Shown piece after piece: positions 24,430 through 33,539 of a stretch of DNA of 36,344 bases; the first letter of the stretch is position 1; each line of letters opens with the position of its first letter. Position numbers and translations under genes: made by a program. Under the pieces are notes generated by a model, which searched no databases, was not told where the DNA came from, and was given only the letters and a program-made list of their open reading frames with translations. Origin of the DNA: JBGTIS01 sp041745535 (GTDB lineage: Bacteria; Bacteroidota; Bacteroidia; Cytophagales; Cyclobacteriaceae); NCBI GenBank assembly GCA_041745535.1, contig JBGTIS010000070.1:1-36344 (forward strand), read 5' to 3'.

Positions 24430-25959
24430 TTGAAGCTTCCTGTTACTGACCTTATTATTTTTCTGATATATATCGCAGGGATTGTTGTGTTTGGTGCTTC
24501 CTTTTATTTTCGAAACAAATCAGCCGATGCTTTTACTTCGGGCGGCGGCAGCCTTCCTTCCTGGGTGGTGGGCATGTCTATTTTTGCCACTTTTGTCAGC
24601 AGCATCAGCTTTCTGGCCTTACCGGGAAATGCCTATCAGACCAACTGGAATGGGTTTGTTTTTAGCCTCTCCATTCCCATTGCCGTTTTCTTTGCCGTAA
24701 AGTTTTTCGTACCCCTTTACCGGAGCATCAATAGTGTTTCCGCGTACACCTTTTTAGAAACCCGTTTCGGACCCTGGGCACGCATTTATGCATCGGCCTG
24801 CTACCTGCTTACGCAACTGGCCCGGATCGGATCTATTTTGTACCTGCTGGCCTTACCCATGAATGCCCTTTTCGGATGGGATATTTCCCTGATTATTATT
24901 ATTACCGGTGCTATCGTAATGTTTTATTCCATGATGGGCGGCATACAGGCGGTAGTGTGGACGGACGCGGTTCAGGCCATCGTGCTCATCGTCGGAGCAC
25001 TGGCCTGTACGTTTGTGTTGGTGTTTTCTATGCCCGAAGGACCCGGACAAGTATTTGCCATAGCTGCTGATTTTGATAAATTCAGTTTGGGAAGCTTCTC
25101 CGCAAGCCTCTCTGATTCCACCTTCTGGGTAATCCTGGTCTACGGATTGTTTATCAACCTGCAAAATTACGGAATCGATCAAAACTATGTACAGCGATAT
25201 ATGACTACCAAATCAGAAAAAGACGCCAAATTTTCTACCTGGCTGGGCGGGCTGTTGTATGTGCCGGTATCGCTGTTGTTTTTCTTTATCGGAACAGCGC
25301 TTTTTGCCTATTACAAGGCTTATCCGGATTTACTTCCTAATGAATTAAAAGCTGTTGATATGGCCGACAGGGTATTTCCTTTCTTTATTGTAAACGGACT
25401 TCCGGTTGGCATTACCGGCCTGTTAATCGCCGCGATATTCGCGGCGGGTATGAGTACTGTTTCAACCAGTCTGAACAGCACCGCTACGATTATTCTCACC
25501 GATTATTATAAAAAATATTTCCCTGAAAAGGCTTCCGATAAATCCGCTATGGCGGTGCTGTATGGTGCTTCTTTGGTAATCGGGATTTTAGGCATTATCG
25601 CTGCCCTGGCTATGACCCAGGTAAAAAGTGCCTTAGATGCCTGGTGGGCTTTGTCATCCATTTTCAGTGGCGGGATGCTGGGTTTGTTTTTGCTGGGTTA
25701 TATCTCCCGGAAAGCACGTAACATCGATGCTGCCATCGGGGTAATGGTGGGCGTGCTGGTCATTTGCTGGGTAAGCCTTTCACCCACTTATTTTACCGAT
25801 GGGGTATGGATAAATTTTAAAAGTCCATTGCACACCAATTTAGCCATTGTGGTAGGTACCATGGCCATATTCCTGGTAGGCTTTTTTCTGGGAAAATTCT
25901 TTGGCAAACCTCATAGCAAGTTAGAAAAACCCTTTTTGCAACAGGCAAATAAAAAATAA
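24430..25959 (+). CDS. Sodium:solute symporter (SSS family)
   Basis: The 509-aa protein has about 13 membrane helices. The SSS/SLC5 pattern is seen in the first helix LIIFLIYIAGIVVFGASFYF, SADAFTSGGGSLPSWVVGMS, FATFVSSISFLALPGNAYQT (helix 2, sodium site), YTFLETRFGPWARIYASACY, and IAAIFAAGMSTVSTSLNSTA (helix 8 with the Ser/Thr sodium site). It is expected in the inner membrane, co-transporting sodium with a sugar, sugar acid or sialic acid. The start is a TTG at 24430; no ATG occurs before the second helix, so the TTG is needed. It lies in line with the sialidase-like gene (54-base gap) and the Tat-exported protein (3-base gap). The substrate is inferred only from the locus. Confidence 0.94.
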   Translation: MKLPVTDLIIFLIYIAGIVVFGASFYFRNKSADAFTSGGGSLPSWVVGMSIFATFVSSISFLALPGNAYQTNWNGFVFSLSIPIAVFFAVKFFVPLYRSINSVSAYTFLETRFGPWARIYASACYLLTQLARIGSILYLLALPMNALFGWDISLIIIITGAIVMFYSMMGGIQAVVWTDAVQAIVLIVGALACTFVLVFSMPEGPGQVFAIAADFDKFSLGSFSASLSDSTFWVILVYGLFINLQNYGIDQNYVQRYMTTKSEKDAKFSTWLGGLLYVPVSLLFFFIGTALFAYYKAYPDLLPNELKAVDMADRVFPFFIVNGLPVGITGLLIAAIFAAGMSTVSTSLNSTATIILTDYYKKYFPEKASDKSAMAVLYGASLVIGILGIIAALAMTQVKSALDAWWALSSIFSGGMLGLFLLGYISRKARNIDAAIGVMVGVLVICWVSLSPTYFTDGVWINFKSPLHTNLAIVVGTMAIFLVGFFLGKFFGKPHSKLEKPFLQQANKK

Positions 25960-25962
25960 ATA

Positions 25963-27336
25963 ATGAATTTGAACCAACCTACTCGAAGGAATTTCGTCAG
26001 GCAGGCCGCTCTGGCAGGGGCTGGTATGGTGGCAGGTGCCGACCGGAGTTTGCTGGCACATGCGCTTTATGCCGACAAAGTAATGGTATTAAACCCAAAA
26101 GGTCAGGTGCCCATCAGCTTTATTATCGATGATTCCACCGCCCTGGTAAATATGGCTTACTTCGGTATACCGCAGTTTAAAGAAATATTCCCAGACCAGT
26201 ATCAGCAAGACTGGCGGAAGCTTCCACAGGAAATTCCTGACGATTTTGTACGGGAATTTCGGGATTATTGCCAGCAGCATGGCGTGAAAGGAAAATACAG
26301 TATGGTACCTTATCCGGCCTGTACCGGTTGGTTAGACCGCTTTATTCCGGGCTGGACTCATAAAGAATTGCAGGATAGTCTGAAACTGGTGCGGGAAACC
26401 ATGCAGCCCGACTGGGACATCCATCCCGAAATGATCAGCCATACGCGGGTGATCGATATTAAAACGGGTCGTCCTTATCCTGATGCTACTGAGCAATACA
26501 TGGAAAACTGGGGATGGAGTCAGGACAAAAGTGCCGACGAATTAGGCGACTACCTGGCTTATGCATTGAGGGTACTGAAAAATGCCGGTCTAACCTGTGA
26601 AGGCATTACTACTCCTGGAGGATTCGGTGGTCAGAATAAGGAAAACCTGGCTCAGGGTACCCTGGCCGCTGTAAGAGAGGTATATGGAGAGGTAGACGTA
26701 GCCCATTATTTCAGAGATCTGTATACTGAGCCCGGTGAAAGCGTGGCCCCCCTGGTGAAATATCCGTCAGATCTGCATAGCAACCACTCGCGATGTGTGG
26801 TATCGGTAATTGGCTGTACTGGCGATTGGTTTGGAGGGTGGGACGGACTGACGCCCGGTTCCGTAGATCAGTTTATTACCGCGGACCTTTCTAAAGGACG
26901 CATGGTAGATGTGATTGACAGGGGTGAGCCGGCCATTATGGTTTGTCATTGGCCAGGCATTTATTATAATGGCGAGAAAAAAGGATTTGAAATTTTCAAG
27001 GAAGTGGTGCGCCGGCTCGAGCAGAAATATGGCGTACTTAACTGGATGAAAAACAGTGAGATTGCCAGGTATTGGGCAGCGAAGGAATTGACAGAGATAC
27101 GGTTTGATGGTAAAAAAATTAATTTGTACGCGCCCTTTGCTACCGCGCGTTTTACATTGCAGGTACAAACCCGGCAAGTGGGCAAACCCATGTTGCAGGC
27201 AAATGGCCAGCAGGCGCGACTGGAAAAGGTAAAATCAAAACAACAACTGAAAGCAGGCAGCTATTATCAGGAAACTGACCAGGTAGTGGTTTGCATTGAT
27301 TTGCGGAAAGGTGATTCCGAGCTTTTGATAAACTGA
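25963..27336 (+). CDS. Tat-exported polysaccharide-deacetylase-like protein
   Basis: The 457-aa protein has a twin-arginine signal TRRNFVRQAALAGAGMVAGA (residues 6-25), so it is folded before export. The body starts with VPISFIIDDSTALVN, resembling the Asp-Asp metal-binding start of the NodB fold. DWDIHPEMISHTR follows with two His in the right style, then CEGITTPGGFGG and AIMVCHWPGIYYNG. This suggests a metal-dependent carbohydrate deacetylase-like barrel (about 45-360) followed by a small beta domain (about 375-457). Catalytic activity is not certain. It starts 3 bases after the symporter stop and ends the plus-strand run. Within the locus it may remove acetyl groups from the sugar before import. 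Confidence 0.75.
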   Translation: MNLNQPTRRNFVRQAALAGAGMVAGADRSLLAHALYADKVMVLNPKGQVPISFIIDDSTALVNMAYFGIPQFKEIFPDQYQQDWRKLPQEIPDDFVREFRDYCQQHGVKGKYSMVPYPACTGWLDRFIPGWTHKELQDSLKLVRETMQPDWDIHPEMISHTRVIDIKTGRPYPDATEQYMENWGWSQDKSADELGDYLAYALRVLKNAGLTCEGITTPGGFGGQNKENLAQGTLAAVREVYGEVDVAHYFRDLYTEPGESVAPLVKYPSDLHSNHSRCVVSVIGCTGDWFGGWDGLTPGSVDQFITADLSKGRMVDVIDRGEPAIMVCHWPGIYYNGEKKGFEIFKEVVRRLEQKYGVLNWMKNSEIARYWAAKELTEIRFDGKKINLYAPFATARFTLQVQTRQVGKPMLQANGQQARLEKVKSKQQLKAGSYYQETDQVVVCIDLRKGDSELLIN

Positions 27337-27360
27337 GAAGATGTTGTAATAGCCAAGAAT

Positions 27361-28365
27361 TTATTCATGATATATCACATGCATTAAAGTTTCTCCTACA
27401 GCTTTCAGGGTGTTTTTATCAATGATATCGATGTTATCGGCATGGGTATGGTGGTATTTTCCAAAAGTAGTAGCCGGATTGTACTCAATTATATCAATCA
27501 TAGGAATGTTGGCTTTGTAATTCACATAAATATGGTCGTCCACAATTTCAGAACCATTCTGGTAAGTAAAATATTGCTGATAGCCTAATTGATTAGCCCA
27601 GTCCCACACTTTTTTTACCACAGTGGGCGCGCTGTTCATGGAAACCCCTTCCCGGTAAAAACGGGCGTTTCTGGCGCCTACCATATCCAGTAAAATACCA
27701 TAATAAGCGGAATAATTCGGTTTATGTTTGTGCTCGGCCCAGTATTGCGATCCCAGGCACCACCATACTTTCTGTGACGATTCCGGTACTTCCCCTTTAT
27801 AAGATTCCGGTTCGCCATAATCTTCACCATCAAAAAGTATCATATCTATGCCTACATCTGGTAGGGAGTGATTACTGAAACTGCGGGCTATTTCCAGCAA
27901 AACCGCCACACCGCTGGCACCATCGTTGGCCCCATCAAAAGGTTTGGTCTGGTTTACCGAATCTTTATCGGCAAAAGGACGGGTATCCCAATGCGCGGCC
28001 AAAAGAATTCGCTTTTGCGCGGAAGGATTAAAACTGGCGATAATATTTTTCAGATCCAGCGTGGTTCCATTGTATGCTTTTGCTTCGAAATCCTGGGTTT
28101 CCACCTGTGCGCCATACTGCTTAAAAGTATCGGTAAGGTAGGCCGCCACCTGGGCATGGGCTGTTGTATTGGGCACCCGGGGGCCGAAACTTATTTGTTT
28201 TTCAATAAAAGCGTAAGCCGAATCGCTGCTGAAAGCAGGGACGTCTACCTGCTTTTCAGGAAGATCCTGTAGGTTTTGGTCAACCTGTTTTTTATTATCG
28301 TTACAACCCGCGATTAAAAATGAAAATAAAATAATATAGGAAAAGGATATTTTTCTTATTACCAT
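27361..28365 (-). CDS. M28 family lipoprotein, glutaminyl-peptide cyclotransferase-like
   Basis: The 334-aa protein has lipobox LIAGC (Cys21). The catalytic domain carries the single-zinc pattern of the glutaminyl cyclase branch of M28: AAHWDTRPFADKD, PFDGANDGASGVAVLLEIA (Asp ligand), ILFDGEDYGE (Glu), WCLGSQYWAEH, GILLDMVGARNARF and GKYHHTHADNIDII (His). Such enzymes turn N-terminal Gln of exported proteins into pyroglutamate. In Porphyromonas a membrane-anchored homologue acts in the periplasm on proteins whose signal peptides end before Gln. Several exported proteins in this window have Gln at the predicted mature N-terminus (for example after ALSQ and LLSAQ), which fits. An aminopeptidase role cannot be excluded. 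It is convergent to the deacetylase-like gene. Confidence 0.88.
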   Translation of the reverse strand: MVIRKISFSYIILFSFLIAGCNDNKKQVDQNLQDLPEKQVDVPAFSSDSAYAFIEKQISFGPRVPNTTAHAQVAAYLTDTFKQYGAQVETQDFEAKAYNGTTLDLKNIIASFNPSAQKRILLAAHWDTRPFADKDSVNQTKPFDGANDGASGVAVLLEIARSFSNHSLPDVGIDMILFDGEDYGEPESYKGEVPESSQKVWWCLGSQYWAEHKHKPNYSAYYGILLDMVGARNARFYREGVSMNSAPTVVKKVWDWANQLGYQQYFTYQNGSEIVDDHIYVNYKANIPMIDIIEYNPATTFGKYHHTHADNIDIIDKNTLKAVGETLMHVIYHE

Positions 28366-28527
28366 AACATTCTACATAAACATACTATCCGGCGATGAAT
28401 AACCGGAATTACAACTTTTATAGCACTAATATTCAATGAGTTAAGCAATCACTATTGGCCAAGTATTCAGGTGCTTATCCGTATCGCAAAATTAAGAGTT
28501 TATCTCATTTAATGTTACGAATGAAGT

Positions 28528-28558
28528 TTTGATTTAGTAATTTATTTAACTAATTTTG
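28528..28558 (+). promoter_or_regulatory. Promoter of rimP-nusA-infB
   Basis: TTTG at 28528-28531, then 19 bases, then TAATTTTG at 28551-28558. This matches the Bacteroidota primary sigma consensus TTTG-N19-TAnnTTTG. Transcription would start near 28565, just before the leader hairpin. Confidence 0.75.
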
Positions 28559-28584
28559 AATTGAAAAAGCAAAAATCATGTTAG

Positions 28585-28607
28585 AGGGGACAACAAGTCC
28601 CCTTTTT
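28585..28607 (+). terminator. Leader hairpin with T-run (possible attenuator) before rimP
   Basis: A perfect 7-bp GC-rich stem (28585-28591 AGGGGAC with 28597-28603 GTCCCCT) has the loop AACAA and five T. It lies about 20 bases after the predicted transcription start and 22 bases before rimP, so all transcripts from this promoter must pass it. It may regulate the operon by attenuation or may only stabilise the 5' end. Confidence 0.7.
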
Positions 28608-28629
28608 CCGTATTAGTTGTTGAAGCATT

Positions 28630-29103
28630 ATGGATATCGAATCCAAGATTGAAAGTTTAGTTTCAGACTTGCTGGAAACAAACAAAAATTTGTTCCTGGT
28701 TGAGGCGAAAGTGTCCGGAAACCAGGGTGCTTATAAAGTTGCTGTATATATCGATGGAGACACAGGAGTGCCCATAGAATCATGCGCGAAAATTAGCCGC
28801 GTGTTATCGGAAAGGATTGATGAAAACGGAATTATTGAAGGTAGTTATACCCTTGAGGTATCCTCCCCCGGATTAGATCATCCTTTGAAGCTGGTTCGCC
28901 AGTATTATAAAAATATTGGGCGAAAAGTAAAGGTAGTAACCAGTAACGACGAAGTAAAAACCGGGAATCTGGTGGCGGTAAGCGATGAATCAATTGTAAT
29001 TGAGGATAAGGAAAAAAATAGTAAGAAAAAAAAGCCATCGGAACCCTTGCGTATATTTTTTAGCGATATTAAGAAAACTAATGTTATGGCGTCTTTTAAA
29101 TAG
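28630..29103 (+). CDS. rimP: Ribosome maturation factor RimP
   Basis: The 157-aa cytoplasmic factor is needed for 30S subunit assembly. The N-terminal alpha/beta domain has VEAKVSGNQGAYKVAVYIDG and SCAKISRVLSERIDE. The family signature LEVSSPGLDHPL is at residues ~75-86, and the C-terminal SH3-like domain has GNLVAVSDESIVIEDKEK with a Lys-rich stretch. It is the first gene of the conserved rimP-nusA-infB operon; nusA starts 7 bases downstream. Confidence 0.96.
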   Translation: MDIESKIESLVSDLLETNKNLFLVEAKVSGNQGAYKVAVYIDGDTGVPIESCAKISRVLSERIDENGIIEGSYTLEVSSPGLDHPLKLVRQYYKNIGRKVKVVTSNDEVKTGNLVAVSDESIVIEDKEKNSKKKKPSEPLRIFFSDIKKTNVMASFK

Positions 29104-29109
29104 AAGATT

Positions 29110-30369
29110 ATGACAGTTGAGTATAAAATAGATACACATACACTAATTGAGTCGTTTGCGGAATTTGCCCGCTTTAAAAATATTGACCGGCCTACCATGA
29201 TCCGGATTCTGGAGGACGTATTTCGTACCATGATCCGAAAGAAATATGGGGTTGACGATAACTTCGATGTTATTATCAATATCGATAAAGGTGACCTGGA
29301 AATCTGGCGTTTCCGCGAAATTGTAGACGACAACTCAGAAGACATCTGGGATCATGACAAGATCAGCCTTTCTGAAGCCAGAGAAATTGAGCCTGACTTT
29401 GAAATAGGAGAAGAAGTAGCGGAAGAAATTAAGTTGGCCGATTTTGGTCGCAGGGCGGTGATGACCGCCCGGCAGACTTTAATTCAGAAAGTAAAAGATC
29501 TGGAGAAAGATATCCTTTTTCAGAAATATAAAGATCTGGTGGGTGAGATGATCGCGGGTGAAGTATACCAGGTTTTAAACCGTGAAATTCTGCTGATCGA
29601 CGCCGAAGGCAATGAACTGATTTTGCCCCGCTCTGAACAGATTCAGAAAGATCGCTATCGCAAAGGTGAAAGCGTTCGTTCTATTGTACACCGGGTGGAA
29701 ATGGTAAATGGTAATCCGCGGATTATTTTGTCAAGAACCTCTCCGGTGTTTTTAGAAAGACTTTTTGAAAGTGAAGTGCCCGAAGTATACGATGGACTGA
29801 TTACCATTAAAAATGTAGTGCGTGAACCCGGAGAGCGTGCCAAAGTAGCGGTAGAATCGTACGACGACAGAATAGACCCGGTAGGTGCCTGCGTAGGTAT
29901 GAAAGGTTCCCGGATTCATAGTATTGTGCGCGAATTGCAGAACGAAAATATTGACGTCATCAATTTTACTGATAACCTGGAGTTGTACATTTCCCGCGCG
30001 TTAAGTCCGGCCAAAATATCATCTATTAAAATAGATATGGACGACAAAAGGGTATCGGTATTTTTAAAACCCGATCAGGTATCGCTGGCTATTGGCCGGG
30101 GTGGTCAGAATATTAAACTGGCAAGCCGGCTGGTCGGCCTTGAAATAGATGTGTTCAGAGAACTGGGTAACCTGGAAGAAGAAGATGTAGACCTGGAAGA
30201 ATTCTCTGACGAAATAGAAGCATGGATTATTGCTGAATTAAAGAAAATAGGTTTGGATACAGCCAAGAGTGTACTGATGTTGAGCAAAGAGGACCTGGTG
30301 AGAAGAACCGATTTGGAAGAAGAAACCATCGATCATATCCAAAGAGTGCTGAAACAGGAATTTGAATAA
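29110..30369 (+). CDS. nusA: Transcription termination/antitermination factor NusA
   Basis: The 419-aa protein binds RNA polymerase and nascent RNA. Domains in order: NusA N-terminal domain (1-125; LIESFAEFARFKNIDRPTMI and EDVFRTMIRKKYG), S1 domain (about 135-200; GEMIAGEVYQVLNREILLID), and KH domains (about 230-345; REPGERAKVAVESYDDRIDP, GACVGMKGSRIHSIVREL, and SLAIGRGGQNIKLASRL). A short acidic and helical tail follows (VLMLSKEDLVRRTDLEEETI). It lacks the two long C-terminal acidic repeats of the enterobacterial protein, as usual for this phylum. It is 7 bases after rimP. Confidence 0.97.
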   Translation: MTVEYKIDTHTLIESFAEFARFKNIDRPTMIRILEDVFRTMIRKKYGVDDNFDVIINIDKGDLEIWRFREIVDDNSEDIWDHDKISLSEAREIEPDFEIGEEVAEEIKLADFGRRAVMTARQTLIQKVKDLEKDILFQKYKDLVGEMIAGEVYQVLNREILLIDAEGNELILPRSEQIQKDRYRKGESVRSIVHRVEMVNGNPRIILSRTSPVFLERLFESEVPEVYDGLITIKNVVREPGERAKVAVESYDDRIDPVGACVGMKGSRIHSIVRELQNENIDVINFTDNLELYISRALSPAKISSIKIDMDDKRVSVFLKPDQVSLAIGRGGQNIKLASRLVGLEIDVFRELGNLEEEDVDLEEFSDEIEAWIIAELKKIGLDTAKSVLMLSKEDLVRRTDLEEETIDHIQRVLKQEFE

Positions 30370-30474
30370 AATAATTTCAGCTAAAACTTTGAAGCGAAAT
30401 AATCGTTTAGGATTCTCCTTATAGATTTAAATACGATTAATACAAAAAATTATACTTAAAGAGTCATATTTTAT

Positions 30475-33456
30475 ATGGTAGAGGAAAAAATGATGAGACT
30501 TGGTCAAGTAGCAAGAAAGCTGAATGTCGGATCAACTACTATTGTTGATTTCCTTGCGGGAAAAGGTTTTAAAGTAGACAGTAGCCCGAATGCGAAGATT
30601 CCCAAGGATCAGTATGATATTCTGGCGAAAGAGTTTGCGTCCTCTGCATTGGATAAAGAAGAAGCCTCTGGCCTGACCATCGGAACAAAGCATACAGAAA
30701 ACCTGATCATCGATACCGGGATTGAAAAGGGAAAACAGGAAGAGAAGGAAGACGAAGAAGAGTTTTTCATTAAAGGATTGCCCAAAGAAGGAAAAGCAGC
30801 AGAGCCGGAAAGCCAAACGCCGCGACAGCAAGAAGTTAAACCAGATAGCAGGAATGAACATAAGTTTATCGATACTCCTAAATTGCAGGGCATTAAAGTA
30901 GTTGGAAAAATAGACCTGAACGAAAGGAATCCTAAAAGGAAACCGCTGGAAGAAAAACAACCAGAGGTGGAAGCCAAGGCAATAAAAGAGGAAGAGGCGG
31001 TTAAACCTGAAGAAACCAAAGCCGAAACCACGGTTACAAACCAGGCTGAAACCGTAGAAGAAAAAGAAACCGTTGAGGACCAGAAAGTAGAAGAGCAGGT
31101 AGCGGAGCCAGTAGAAGAGAAAAAAACAGAAGAACCAGAGGAACAAGAGTTGGAAGCACCTGTGGAAAGCACTGCCCCTCCAGTAGAAGAGGTGAATGCT
31201 GAAGCCGAAGAGGAAAAAGAAGCGGAAGCACCCAAAGACACCGCAGCCGCACCAGAGGAAAAAGAAGAAGCGCAGCCAGCAGGCGGAAAGGTGATTGAAG
31301 CTAAAGCAGAACAGTTGCGGGGCTTAACCGTGCTGGGTAAAATTGAATTGCCCAAAGAATCTAAAAAACTGGCTAAACCCGTAGCCTCATCCGACGAACA
31401 GAAGAAAAAGAGAAAGCGCAGAAGACTGGTTAAAGTAAAAGACCAGGAAAAAAGTCAGGAGAGCAGAACGCTGGATTTCAAGAAAAAAGATAAAGACAAG
31501 GAAGATAAAAAGGTTAAGCAGGTCAAGAAGAAAAAGACTTCTTACCGCGAAGAGCCTTCTGAACAGGAGGTACAGGCTCAGTTGAAAGAAACCCTGGCTA
31601 AAATTAGTGGTGGAAGTAAAAAATCAGCGAAAAGCTCCCGCAGCCGCTTAAGAAGAAGAACCGAAGCCAGAGAGAAAGAGGAACTACTGAATGCCGAAGA
31701 GGAAGCTAAAGTACTGAAAGTAACTGAGTTTGTTTCGGCCAGCGATCTTGCTTCGCTGATGGATGTATCAGTGAATGAGGTAATCTCTACCTGTATGTCG
31801 CTGGGCATGTTTGTTTCCATTAATCAGCGGTTAGATGCCGAAGCCATTACCGTAATCGGCGATGAATTTGGCTATGAAGTTGAGTTTATCGACACCGATG
31901 ATGATGTTGAAATAGAAGAAACCAAAGATAAGGCTGAAGATCTTCAGGACAGAGCACCCATTGTTACCATTATGGGGCACGTAGATCATGGCAAAACATC
32001 GCTGCTGGATTATATTCGAAAGGCGAAAGTAACCGAAGGAGAAGCCGGGGGTATTACCCAGCATATCGGTGCTTATGACGTAACTACCAACAGCGGAAAG
32101 CGTATCGCTTTTCTGGATACACCCGGTCATGAGGCTTTTACCGCCATGCGGGCCCGCGGAGCCAAAGTTACGGATGTGGTCATTGTGGTGGTAGCGGCCG
32201 ACGACAGTGTAATGCCCCAAACCAAAGAGGCGATCAATCATGCGCAGGTGGCAGGTGTGCCCATTGTAATTGCCATTAATAAAGTAGATAAGGCCAATGC
32301 CGATGCTAATAAAATAAAAGAACAGCTATCCCAGATTAATATTCTGGTGGAAGACTGGGGAGGGAAATATCAGTCTCAGGAAATTTCCGCTAAAACCGGA
32401 CAGGGCGTGGAAGACCTTCTGGAGAAGGTACTGCTGGAGGCAGAATTGCTCGAATTAAAAGCTAATTATAATCGCCATGCGGTTGGAACCGTAATAGAAG
32501 CTACCCTGGACAAAGGACGTGGTTACGTAACTACCCTTCTGGTACAAAACGGTACCCTTTCTTTGGGCGATGTGGTATTGGCTGGTGCCCATTATGGCAA
32601 AGTAAAAGCGATGTTCGACCATCGTAGTAATAAGCTGAACAAAGCCTCACCGGCTACCCCGGTGTTAATGCTTGGCTTAGATGGGGCGCCACAGGCTGGC
32701 GACAAATTTAATGTGATGGAATCGGACCGTGATGCCCGCGAAATCGCTAATAAGCGTGAGCAGATTATCAGGGAACAGAACCTTAGGGTGAAGAAACACA
32801 TTACCCTTGATGAAATTGGCCGAAGGCTGGCCATTGGTTCGTTTAAGGAACTGAACATTATTGTAAAAGGTGATGTGGATGGTTCCGTAGAAGCGTTATC
32901 CGATTCACTGCTTAAATTGTCAACCGAAGAGATTCAGGTGAACATTATTCACCGGGCAGTAGGACAAATTTCTGAATCAGACGTGCTGCTGGCTTCCGCG
33001 TCCGACGCCATTATTGTAGGGTTCCAGGTACGGCCATCCTCCAGCGCGAGAAATCTGGCAGATAAGGAAGAGATTGAAATCAGGCTCTATTCTATTATTT
33101 ACGATGCGATTAATGAGGTTACCGCCGCCATGGAAGGCATGCTGGCCCCTACCGTAGAAGAGGTAATTACCGGAAACGCGGAAGTACGGCAAATATTTAG
33201 AATCTCAAAAATTGGGGTAGTAGCCGGTTGTTACCTAACCGATGGCACCATCAAACGATCCAGTAAGGTACGGGTAGTGCGTGACGGTATTGTTGCCTTT
33301 TCCGGAGAAATCAGTCAGTTGAAAAGAGGAAAAGAAGATGTGGCGGAAGTGCGAACAGGATTTGAATGTGGTATCAGTATTAAAAACTTCAACGACATCA
33401 AAGAAGGTGATATTATTGAAGGCTTCGAGTACAAAGAAGTGAAGCGAACTTTATAA
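30475..33456 (+). CDS. infB: Translation initiation factor IF-2
   Basis: The 993-aa GTPase places initiator tRNA on the 30S subunit. The N-terminal IF2_N domain (MRLGQVARKLNVGSTTIVDF) is followed by a long, highly charged, low-complexity Glu/Lys/Ala region (about 60-400), much longer than in many bacteria. A second IF2_N-like segment (ASDLASLMDVSVNEVISTCM, about 420-440) follows. The G domain has G1 GHVDHGKTSLLD (about 500-511), G2 GGITQHIGAY, G3 DTPGHEAF, G4 NKVDKA (about 602-607) and G5 SAKTG. The C-terminal domains include GRGYVTTLLVQNGTLSLGD and GSVEALSDSLLKLS. ATG 30475 is the first start; another in-frame ATG at 30487 is possible. A strong terminator follows. Confidence 0.97.
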   Translation: MVEEKMMRLGQVARKLNVGSTTIVDFLAGKGFKVDSSPNAKIPKDQYDILAKEFASSALDKEEASGLTIGTKHTENLIIDTGIEKGKQEEKEDEEEFFIKGLPKEGKAAEPESQTPRQQEVKPDSRNEHKFIDTPKLQGIKVVGKIDLNERNPKRKPLEEKQPEVEAKAIKEEEAVKPEETKAETTVTNQAETVEEKETVEDQKVEEQVAEPVEEKKTEEPEEQELEAPVESTAPPVEEVNAEAEEEKEAEAPKDTAAAPEEKEEAQPAGGKVIEAKAEQLRGLTVLGKIELPKESKKLAKPVASSDEQKKKRKRRRLVKVKDQEKSQESRTLDFKKKDKDKEDKKVKQVKKKKTSYREEPSEQEVQAQLKETLAKISGGSKKSAKSSRSRLRRRTEAREKEELLNAEEEAKVLKVTEFVSASDLASLMDVSVNEVISTCMSLGMFVSINQRLDAEAITVIGDEFGYEVEFIDTDDDVEIEETKDKAEDLQDRAPIVTIMGHVDHGKTSLLDYIRKAKVTEGEAGGITQHIGAYDVTTNSGKRIAFLDTPGHEAFTAMRARGAKVTDVVIVVVAADDSVMPQTKEAINHAQVAGVPIVIAINKVDKANADANKIKEQLSQINILVEDWGGKYQSQEISAKTGQGVEDLLEKVLLEAELLELKANYNRHAVGTVIEATLDKGRGYVTTLLVQNGTLSLGDVVLAGAHYGKVKAMFDHRSNKLNKASPATPVLMLGLDGAPQAGDKFNVMESDRDAREIANKREQIIREQNLRVKKHITLDEIGRRLAIGSFKELNIIVKGDVDGSVEALSDSLLKLSTEEIQVNIIHRAVGQISESDVLLASASDAIIVGFQVRPSSSARNLADKEEIEIRLYSIIYDAINEVTAAMEGMLAPTVEEVITGNAEVRQIFRISKIGVVAGCYLTDGTIKRSSKVRVVRDGIVAFSGEISQLKRGKEDVAEVRTGFECGISIKNFNDIKEGDIIEGFEYKEVKRTL

Positions 33457-33481
33457 AAATAAAAATTCTATTTTAAAAATG

Positions 33482-33512
33482 AGCCTTCATGCTGTATGAA
33501 GGCTTTTTTTTT
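33482..33512 (+). terminator. Rho-independent terminator after infB
   Basis: A perfect 9-bp stem (33482-33490 AGCCTTCAT with 33496-33504 ATGAAGGCT) has a 5-base loop GCTGT and is followed by nine T. It ends the rimP-nusA-infB transcript 26 bases past the infB stop. Confidence 0.95.
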
Positions 33513-33539
33513 GAATGTTTAAGTAGGTGAGCAAAAGTA

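Noticed and set aside
30609..31355. 248-codon minus-strand Ser-rich ORF, and a 204-codon Phe-rich ORF beside it
   Set aside because: Both are antisense translations of the low-complexity Glu/Lys region of IF-2.
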